Source of the DNA: an uncultured Prevotellaceae bacterium
Lineage (GTDB): Bacteria; Bacteroidota; Bacteroidia; Bacteroidales; Bacteroidaceae
Length of the DNA stretch: 39,594 bases
Direction: 5' to 3'
NCBI GenBank assembly: GCA_902800585.1
Contig: CADCEW010000059.1
Coordinates: 1-39,594 of the forward strand
This document shows positions 34,014 to 39,349 of this stretch, piece by piece. Below the pieces are notes generated by a model. That model was not told where the DNA came from. It made no database searches and was given only the letters and a program-made list of their open reading frames with translations. Position 1 is the first letter of the stretch; every line of letters begins with the position of its first letter. Made by a program: the position numbers and the translations under genes.

Positions 34014-34819
34014 AACGTACCTATCGCATACACGACCTGCAACCCTATATCAACTGGGCGTATTTCTATCATGCGTGGCAGTTGCACGACCCTGTCGAAC
34101 AACAGAAGAATAGGGCAGAGGCAGAGGATATCCTCCGCCACCTCGATGATAAGTATCAGGTCTATGCCCTCTTCGAACTCTTCGACTGCCACTCCCACGG
34201 TGATGACATCGTCATCTCGCTAACCGCTAACCGCTCAACTTTAAACTTTAAACTTTCAACTTTCAACTTACCCTTGTTGCGTCAGCAACATGGGGATTGT
34301 CTCTGTCTCTCTGACTTCATTCGTCCTGACCACGATAAGATTGGGGTGTTTGCAACCAGTGTCGACCATGGGATGGAAACCGACTTCGACCAGGATGCTT
34401 ATATGAAGATGATGGTGCAGTTGTTGGCGGATCGATTGGCAGAGGCAGCAGCAGAGAAACTCCATGAAGAGGTACGACGTACCGATTGGGGCTATGCACC
34501 TGACGAACAGTTGACGATGGAGGAACTGCATGCCGAGAAATTTCAGGGCATCCGTCCTGCCGTCGGTTATCCCTCTCTGCCAGACACGAGTCTGAACTTT
34601 GTATTGGACGAACTGATACACTTCAAACAGATAGGTATCCGTCTCACGGAGAGTGGGGCGATGAAACCGCATGCCAGTGTCAGTGGTCTGATGATAGCGC
34701 TTCCTGAGGCGCATTATTTCTCTATCGGAAAGATTGGGGAAGACCAACTCCATGACTATGCCGCTCGTCGCGGCCTCCCTGTCGAAACCCTCCGTAAATT
34801 CCTCCTCTCCAACCTTTAA
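34010..34819 (+). CDS. Free-standing MetH activation-domain protein
   Basis: 269 residues that align along their whole length with the C-terminal activation domain of cobalamin-dependent methionine synthase. Matching segments are Y-I-N-W-A-Y-F-Y, L-L-A-D-R-L-A-E-A-A-A-E-K-L-H-E-E-V-R, W-G-Y-A-P-D-E-Q-L, G-I-R-P-A-V-G-Y-P-S-L-P, L-T-E-S-G-A-M-K-P-H-A-S-V-S-G and a final L-R-K-F-L-L-S-N-L. In MetH this domain binds AdoMet and the reductase to re-methylate oxidised cobalamin. Here it is encoded alone, with no MetH catalytic gene next to it. An in-frame repeat island at 34218-34269 lengthens one loop. It is translationally coupled to pyrC. Confidence 0.9.
   Translation: MKRTYRIHDLQPYINWAYFYHAWQLHDPVEQQKNRAEAEDILRHLDDKYQVYALFELFDCHSHGDDIVISLTANRSTLNFKLSTFNLPLLRQQHGDCLCLSDFIRPDHDKIGVFATSVDHGMETDFDQDAYMKMMVQLLADRLAEAAAEKLHEEVRRTDWGYAPDEQLTMEELHAEKFQGIRPAVGYPSLPDTSLNFVLDELIHFKQIGIRLTESGAMKPHASVSGLMIALPEAHYFSIGKIGEDQLHDYAARRGLPVETLRKFLLSNL
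34218..34269. repeat. In-frame CTAACCG and CTTTAAA repeats inside the MetH-activation gene
   Basis: CGCTAACCGCTAACCGCT is followed by TTTAAAC/TTTCAAC units, exactly the two repeat types seen between genes elsewhere. Encodes S-L-T-A-N-R-S-T-L-N-F-K-L-S-T-F-N. Confidence 0.85.
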
Positions 34820-34884
34820 CCCCTTAAACCCCTTAAACTCTTAAACCCTTTAAACTCTTTAAACTCTTAAACTCTTTAAACTTT
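34820..34884. repeat. CTTAAAC tandem repeats before the phosphoesterase gene
   Basis: About eight CCCTTAAA / CTCTTTAAA units fill the gap. No promoter box is recognisable inside them. Confidence 0.8.
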
Positions 34885-34889
34885 ACAAA

Positions 34890-35873
34890 ATGATCGCTCG
34901 TTACGCTGTACCCTTTTTCCTGTTGATGGCCTTCGTGGTCGTTCCAATCGTTGTGTTCTTCCTCTGTCGTTGGCTTTGTCCCAAACGATGGGGCAAGAAG
35001 ATAGGCATTACTGCCGCCTTGCTCATCATGCTGTTTGCTGCCTATGGTTTGTTCGTAGGCTACCAGCAGTTGGAGATACATCAGGTGGAATATAGTAGTA
35101 AAGACCTTCCCAAAGCCTTTGACGGCTATCGCATCGTCCAGTTCTCTGATGCCCATGTCGGAACCATGACAGGCAGTCGTGAGTGGTTGCTGGAACGTGC
35201 CATAGATAGTATTCTTGCCTTAAAGCCCGATATGATTGTGTTTACGGGTGATTTACAGAACGTCTATCCCGAGGAATTAGTTGACCACCTGCCTCAGTTA
35301 AGTCGGTTGAAAGCCCCTGATGGTGTCTATGCTGTATTAGGTAATCACGATTATGCTGTCTATCAACCCTGTGACTCGTTAGAGAAGGAGGCCAACTGTG
35401 CCAAGACACAGTCTTTGGTGCGTCAGACTGGTTGGACGCTCCTGATGAATGAGCATCGTATCATCCATCACGACAGTGACTCCATCGTCATTGCTGGTAT
35501 GGAGAACTGGGGCACCGTCAAGCGCATGCCCCGTCGTGGCGATGTCGCTAAGACCCTCTCAGGTCTAACTCCCTCCCTTCAGGGAGGGCAGGGGTGGGCT
35601 CCCTTTATCATCATGCTCCAGCATGACCCCACAGCATGGCGTGAACTCATCCTGCCCCAGTGTCATGCACAACTGACGCTGAGTGGTCATACGCATGGAG
35701 GACAGACGGATGTCTTCGGTTTCTCTCCGGCTTCTTTGAGTTATAATGAGTGGGGTGGTATGACGTATGAGGGTCTCCGTGCCCTCTTTGTCTCCACAGG
35801 CCTCGGTGCCCTCATTCCCTTCCGCCTCGGTCTCCCCGGCGAAATCGTCGTCATCACCCTCCATTCCAAATAA
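34890..35873 (+). CDS. Membrane-anchored calcineurin-like phosphoesterase
   Basis: 327 residues. Two N-terminal helices (about 8-28 and 38-58) anchor it in the inner membrane. The metallophosphoesterase core shows Q-F-S-D-A-H-V-G near 84, F-T-G-D-L-Q near 114, L-G-N-H-D-Y near 150, M-L-Q-H-D-P near 245 and L-S-G-H-T-H-G-G near 268, so both metals can bind. YkuE/YaeI- and LpxG-type enzymes share this layout; a phospholipid or UDP-diacylglucosamine substrate is plausible but unproven. An in-frame CCCTCCC-TTCA-GGGAGGG hairpin at 35571-35588 adds S-L-Q-G-G-Q-G-W. Confidence 0.87.
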   Translation: MIARYAVPFFLLMAFVVVPIVVFFLCRWLCPKRWGKKIGITAALLIMLFAAYGLFVGYQQLEIHQVEYSSKDLPKAFDGYRIVQFSDAHVGTMTGSREWLLERAIDSILALKPDMIVFTGDLQNVYPEELVDHLPQLSRLKAPDGVYAVLGNHDYAVYQPCDSLEKEANCAKTQSLVRQTGWTLLMNEHRIIHHDSDSIVIAGMENWGTVKRMPRRGDVAKTLSGLTPSLQGGQGWAPFIIMLQHDPTAWRELILPQCHAQLTLSGHTHGGQTDVFGFSPASLSYNEWGGMTYEGLRALFVSTGLGALIPFRLGLPGEIVVITLHSK

Positions 35874-35940
35874 ACTCACACAGATCTCACAGATCCCACA
35901 GATTTTCTTTAAGACCACGGATCACTCGGATCTCACGGAT
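35874..35940. repeat. CACAGATCT-type direct repeats
   Basis: CTCACACAGATCTCACAGATCC and CACGGATCACTCGGATCTCACGG-like units (9-12 bp period) fill the gap after the phosphoesterase stop. The same type reappears at 38639-38760. Confidence 0.75.
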
Positions 35941-35946
35941 TATAAG

Positions 35947-36140
35947 CACCCCCTGCGGGGGTGGAAATTTATCAAAATTAACGATGGTGGGGACTGCAAC
36001 TGCGTACCGCATCTTATGCTGTTTCAAAAGTCTCATCGCTTAAGCAAGCTTAGCGCTGTTCCTCTTGAATCATCATGCATCATCCTTGATGATGTTGCAT
36101 TCCCCACCATCTCAAAAAATTATTCAAGCTACCGCCTCCC
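35947..36140 (-). repeat. Structured repeat arm, type 1 copy B
   Basis: Read on the minus strand: GGAGGCGGTAGC, TTTTTTGAGATG, a folded core, CATCGTTAATTTTG, AAATTTCCA, and a CACCCCC-GCA-GGGGGTG hairpin (35947-35963). The core is closed by an 18-bp stem with one mismatch (35983-36000 with 36094-36111). Inside are CATCATC/GATGATG, a TAAGC/GCTTA hairpin, and TGCG-GTA-CGCA. Over most of its length it matches the reverse complement of 39037-39229. Confidence 0.85.
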
Positions 36141-36176
36141 TTTATCACAAATTCTTTTAATAATATGCATATAATC

Positions 36177-36207
36177 TTTGGAGATTAAGAGAAAATAGGT
36201 AATTTTG
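36177..36207 (+). promoter_or_regulatory. Complete promoter for the GxxExxY gene
   Basis: TTTG at 36177-36180, exactly 19 nt, TAATTTTG at 36200-36207. The ATG is 33 nt downstream. It begins 36 nt inside the repeat arm. Confidence 0.8.
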
Positions 36208-36240
36208 CAGCGAGATAGTTTAACTATTCATTAAAAGACA

Positions 36241-36618
36241 ATGGAAAGTATAGAAAAGTATCAAGAGACTTGCAGCATCCTCCACGATATAACAGGAGAG
36301 GCTATGAAGGTTCTGACCTATTTGTTAGAACAGAAAGGTTATACGGTAGAGCGACAGGTATTTCTTCCAATCTACTGGGATGATGTCCAGTTGGACCAGA
36401 CATACCGATTGGATTTACTTGTCAATGGACAGATAATCATAGAGCTAAAGGCAGTCTCGTTTGTCGAGACCTCTCATCGCCGTCAGTTATGGAGTTATAT
36501 GAACCTAACCCATCTTCCTTATGGTTTGCTAATCAATTTTGGTGGTGAACAACTATACACAGAATACTATCACCGAAATGCGCAAACGGGCTATATCACC
36601 AAGATGGGTTTGAAGTAA
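36241..36618 (+). CDS. GxxExxY-family PD-(D/E)XK nuclease-like protein
   Basis: 125 residues, the usual size for this family. The nuclease-like core reads Y-R-L-D58-L-L-V-N-G-Q-I-I-I-E68-L-K70, giving the D...ExK triad, followed by H-R-R-Q-L-W-S-Y-M and G-L-L-I-N-F-G. The name-giving N-terminal motif is degenerate here (I-T-G-E-A-M-K-V-L). Family function is not established. The gene has its own promoter and lies between two inverted structured repeat arms (35947-36140 and 36732-36923), which suggests it belongs to that element. Confidence 0.85.
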   Translation: MESIEKYQETCSILHDITGEAMKVLTYLLEQKGYTVERQVFLPIYWDDVQLDQTYRLDLLVNGQIIIELKAVSFVETSHRRQLWSYMNLTHLPYGLLINFGGEQLYTEYYHRNAQTGYITKMGLK

Positions 36619-36731
36619 CATCCAAAGGCGTTGTCTCGTCCAACGTTAACCAATAACCGCATTCCCGAGCAAAGCTCGCCTACCCGTAGCCTTTCATCGC
36701 TAACCGCTAACCATGAATAATGAACCCTATT
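36619..36731. other. Spacer between the GxxExxY gene and the type 2 arm
   Basis: Non-coding. It contains a CGAGCAAAGCTCG palindrome (GAGC-AAA-GCTC), a CTAACCGCTAACC repeat, and CCCTATTGGG immediately before the arm. The last also precedes the arm at 39037. Confidence 0.5.
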
Positions 36732-36923
36732 GGGAGGCGGTAGCCTGAATAATTTTTTGAGATGTGGAATAACCCGGGGAAGCGTAGCTTTCACGGCAAG
36801 GGTAAGACAGAGGTACGGAACCAAGCTTGCTTGAGTGCAGTAGCACTGACTTAGCTTTGTTAGAGGCGACCAGCCTCGAGTTATCCACATCGTTAATTTT
36901 GAAAAATTTCCAGCCGTAGGCTG
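36732..36923 (+). repeat. Structured repeat arm, type 2 copy C
   Basis: Begins GGGAGGCGGTAGCC and TTTTTTGAGATG, ends CATCGTTAATTTTG, AAATTTCCA and a CAGCC-GTA-GGCTG hairpin. The core is closed by GATGTGGAATAAC (36761-36773) pairing with GTTATCCACATC (36880-36891). Inside are CAAGC-TTG-CTTG, AGTGC-AGTA-GCACT and GAGGC-GACCA-GCCTC hairpins. The closing stem differs in sequence from type 1 but keeps the same place. Confidence 0.85.
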
Positions 36924-36944
36924 CTATATTTATAATTAATTTCG

Positions 36945-37039
36945 TAACTTTGACCTTCGGTCGAAGGTAGGCTGCACCTCGAAAATAAAAATAAATAGTG
37001 ATTTATTTTGTATTTTACTCGGTTTGCACTACCTTTGCA
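36945..37039 (+). promoter_or_regulatory. Promoter module copy 2
   Basis: An outer -7-like box TAACTTTG (36945-36952) runs into the hairpin CTTTGACC-TTC-GGTCGAAG (36948-36966), then the conserved 72-bp core. The core holds palindrome arms AAATAAAT / ATTTATTT around AGTG (36989-37008), TTTG 37007-37010, 19 nt, TACCTTTG 37030-37037. The glycosyltransferase start is 18 nt beyond. Confidence 0.85.
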
Positions 37040-37055
37040 GACAAATTGAGAAGTG

Positions 37056-37841
37056 ATGAAGAGCGATAGCATCGTTATTATTCCGACGTATAATGAGAAA
37101 GAGAATATCGAGAAGATTATTCGGGCGGTATTCTCCTTGGAGAAGTGTTTCCATATTCTGGTGATTGACGATGGCTCACCAGACGGTACAGCAACGATTG
37201 TCAAAGGGCTGATGGCAGAAGAATTTGCCGACCGTCTGTTCCTATTGGAACGCAGTGGAAAACTCGGACTCGGTACAGCCTATATCATGGGCTTCAAGTG
37301 GGCCTTGGAACACGACTACGACTATATCTTCGAGATGGATGCCGACTTCAGTCACGACCCCAACGACCTCCCCAGACTTTATAGCGCTTGCGCACCCAAA
37401 AAAGACAATGATGAAGCCTCCGAAGGAGGCTACGATTTGGCTATTGGCAGTCGTTATGTCAGTGGCGTCAATGTCGTCAACTGGCCGATAGGACGCGTCC
37501 TCATGAGTTACTTCGCCTCGAAATACGTGCGTTTCGTCACTGGCTTCAAGGTACACGACACCACTGCAGGCTTCAAGTGCTACAGGCGTCGCGTGTTGGA
37601 AACCATCGAACTCGACAAGATCCGTTTCAAGGGCTATGCCTTCCAGATAGAGATGAAGTTCACTGCCTATAAGATTGGCTTTAAGATCAAGGAGGTTCCT
37701 GTCATCTTCGTCAATCGCAGGGAAGGCACGTCCAAGATGTCTGGTGGCATCTTCGGCGAGGCTTTCTTCGGCGTCATGCGCCTCCGTTGGGACGGCTGGA
37801 CGCGTAAATATCCCTCTCTCCCCTCAACCCCTCATCTATAA
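37056..37841 (+). CDS. Polyprenol-monophosphate sugar synthase (DPM1-like GT2)
   Basis: 261 residues. A GT-A domain opens with V-I-I-P-T-Y-N-E-K-E-N-I-E, then V-I-D-D-G-S-P-D-G-T-A, G-L-G-T-A-Y-I-M-G-F-K-W-A, and the metal-binding D-A-D-F-S-H-D-P near 95. The late G-S-R-Y-V-S-G segment and V-P-V-I-F-V-N-R-R-E-G-T-S-K-M place it with dolichyl/undecaprenyl-phosphate mannosyl- or glucosyltransferases, which charge a lipid carrier at the inner membrane. There are no C-terminal helices. ATG 37056 is used instead of the adjacent GTG. An in-frame GCCTCC-GAA-GGAGGC hairpin (37416-37430) lies in a surface loop. PlsC follows by 24 nt. Confidence 0.9.
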   Translation: MKSDSIVIIPTYNEKENIEKIIRAVFSLEKCFHILVIDDGSPDGTATIVKGLMAEEFADRLFLLERSGKLGLGTAYIMGFKWALEHDYDYIFEMDADFSHDPNDLPRLYSACAPKKDNDEASEGGYDLAIGSRYVSGVNVVNWPIGRVLMSYFASKYVRFVTGFKVHDTTAGFKCYRRRVLETIELDKIRFKGYAFQIEMKFTAYKIGFKIKEVPVIFVNRREGTSKMSGGIFGEAFFGVMRLRWDGWTRKYPSLPSTPHL

Positions 37842-37865
37842 CCTCTAACCCATAACCACTAACCC

Positions 37866-38630
37866 ATGAAGAAGGTACTCTACCGCCTCTACCAGCTGAT
37901 TATCGCCATCCCCGTCACGATTATCATGACGATATGGACAGCCCTCGTGGTAGCGATAGGATGTACCATTGGTGATGGTCACTATTGGGGCTATTATCCG
38001 GGTCGTTGGTGGGCGAGAGTGATTGCCTGGGTGTTCCTGTTGCCCGTCAAGGTTGAGGGACGTGAACATCTGGCGGAAAACCAGTCGTATGTCTTTGTGG
38101 CGAATCATCAGGGTGCCTTTGATATCTTCCTGATATATGGTTTCTTGGGACGTAACTTCAAGTGGATGATGAAATACCAGCTGAAGAAGATCCCGTTTGT
38201 CGGATATGCCTGTGCCAAGTCGCATCAGATCTTTGTGGATAGGAGAGGTACGGCAAAGGTGAGGGCGACCTATAAGGCTGCGCGTCATATCTTAAAGACA
38301 GGTAACTGCAGTGTCGTGGTGTTCCCGGAGGGTGCCCGCAGCTTCACAGGTCACATGAGTGCGTTTAAGAAGGGTGCTTTCGCCTTGGCGGATGAGTTAC
38401 AGTTACCCGTCGTTCCGATGACGATCAACGGTTCTTTTAAGGTGATGCCCCGAACACGTGACTGGCATTTCGTGAACTGGCATCCGTTATCGCTGACGAT
38501 TCATCAACCGATATATCCGAAGGGGCAGGGCTTGGAGAATGTCCAGCAAACGATGTCGCAGGCCGCAGAAGCCATCATGTCTGCCCTCATTCCCGAATAC
38601 CAGGGCTACGTAGAGAACCCCGACCAGTAG
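37866..38630 (+). CDS. plsC: 1-acyl-glycerol-3-phosphate acyltransferase
   Basis: 254 residues, inner membrane. Two N-terminal helices (about 10-34 and 46-60) precede the acyltransferase core. Motif I N-H-Q-G-A-F-D has the catalytic H81 and D86, and motif III F-P-E-G-A-R-S is at 153-159; V-P-M-T-I-N-G is motif IV. It acylates lysophosphatidate to phosphatidate, or a related lipid. It is probably co-transcribed with the upstream glycosyltransferase across a repeat spacer (TAACCCATAACCACTAACCC). Confidence 0.9.
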   Translation: MKKVLYRLYQLIIAIPVTIIMTIWTALVVAIGCTIGDGHYWGYYPGRWWARVIAWVFLLPVKVEGREHLAENQSYVFVANHQGAFDIFLIYGFLGRNFKWMMKYQLKKIPFVGYACAKSHQIFVDRRGTAKVRATYKAARHILKTGNCSVVVFPEGARSFTGHMSAFKKGAFALADELQLPVVPMTINGSFKVMPRTRDWHFVNWHPLSLTIHQPIYPKGQGLENVQQTMSQAAEAIMSALIPEYQGYVENPDQ

Positions 38631-38780
38631 TCTTAATCTCACACAGATCTCACAGATTTGACTTTGTCTTCCTCTGTCACGAATCGGCATAGTTCAAACT
38701 AGTTTGACTCTGCTCTCGCTGCTCCATCGGTTCACAGATTATTTCCACAGATTTATTTTAGCACCCCCTACAGGGGTGGT
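38631..38780. other. Gene-free stretch with direct repeats after plsC
   Basis: Holds CTCACACAGATCTCACAGAT-like units, a GACTC/CTCTC-rich patch, and a CACCCCCTACAGGGGTG-type hairpin at about 38763-38778. I see no gene or promoter. Confidence 0.6.
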
Positions 38781-38818
38781 AATCGTATCTTTAGCACGCT
38801 TTGACCTTTAGGTCAAAG
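38781..38818 (-). other. Hairpin module, second copy
   Basis: AATCGTATCTTTAGCACG (38781-38798) is identical to the pepT-linked copy, followed by stem CTTTGACC-TTTA-GGTCAAAG (38799-38818). Compared with 25383-25402, two adjacent stem positions changed on both arms so that pairing is kept. Confidence 0.8.
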
Positions 38819-38949
38819 AAATTATTCAAAATTAACGATGTGGATAACTCGAGGCTTATCGCCTCTCCCAAGTGTAAGACAGTGCTACTGCACTCAAGCG
38901 AGCTTGGTTCCGTACCACATCTCAAAAAATTATACAAGCTACCGCCTCC
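38799..38949 (-). repeat. Structured repeat arm, type 2 copy D
   Basis: On the minus strand: GGAGGCGGTAGC, TTTTTTGAGATG, core, CATCGTTAATTTTG, then the CTTTGACC/GGTCAAAG hairpin. Core hairpins CAAGC-TCG-CTTG, AGTGC-AGTA-GCACT and GAGGC-GATAA-GCCTC match copy C. An internal segment of about 40 nt present in C (36768-36810) is absent. The closing stem is GATGTGG (38837-38843) with CCACATC (38915-38921). Confidence 0.8.
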
Positions 38950-39036
38950 TTCTATAATCTCCCGTAAAGATCTCTCTAATAACCTACTAAGCTATTAACC
39001 TACTAACCCATTAAGCCACTAGCCCTGAACCCTATT

Positions 39037-39229
39037 GGGAGTGCGCAGCCTGATAAATTTTTTGAGATGGTGGGGGATGCAACATCATCAAAGATGATGC
39101 ATGATGATTCCAGAGGAACAGCGCCAAGCTTGTTTGAGCGATGAGACTTTTGAAACAGCATGAAGCTGCGGAACGCAGTTGCAGTCCCCGCCATCGTTAA
39201 TTTTGTAAAATTTCCACCCCAACGGGGTG
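39037..39229 (+). repeat. Structured repeat arm, type 1 copy A
   Basis: Begins GGGAGTGCGCAGCC, TTTTTTGAGATGG, ends CATCGTTAATTTTG, AAATTTCCA, and hairpin CACCCC-AAC-GGGGTG (39215-39229). The core stem is 39066-39083 with 39178-39195, 18 positions with one mismatch and two G-T pairs. It matches copy B closely, with paired changes in internal stems. Confidence 0.85.
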
Positions 39230-39247
39230 TTTTAATAAAAAAAATAC

Positions 39248-39342
39248 TACTTTTGACCTTTGGTCGAAAGTAGGCTGCGCCTCGAAAATAAAAATAAATC
39301 CGGATTTATTTTGTATTTTACTCGGTTTGCACTACTTTTGCA
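39248..39342 (+). promoter_or_regulatory. Promoter module copy 3 (mfd)
   Basis: TACTTTTG (39248-39255) overlaps the hairpin CTTTTGACC-TTT-GGTCGAAAG (39250-39270). The 72-bp core follows: palindrome arms AAATAAAT / ATTTATTT around CCGG (39292-39311), TTTG 39310-39313, 19 nt, TACTTTTG 39333-39340. The mfd ATG is 9 nt beyond the -7 box. Confidence 0.85.
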
Positions 39343-39349
39343 ACACAAA

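Noticed and set aside
35767-36174. 135-codon plus-strand open frame over the phosphoesterase end and arm B
   Set aside because: It is out of frame with the phosphoesterase and runs into a structured repeat; its peptide has no family features.
35874-39349. CRISPR array or insertion sequence in the repeat-rich end
   Set aside because: No regularly spaced identical repeats with unique spacers, no cas gene and no transposase. The repeats are either short tandem units or large structured arms.
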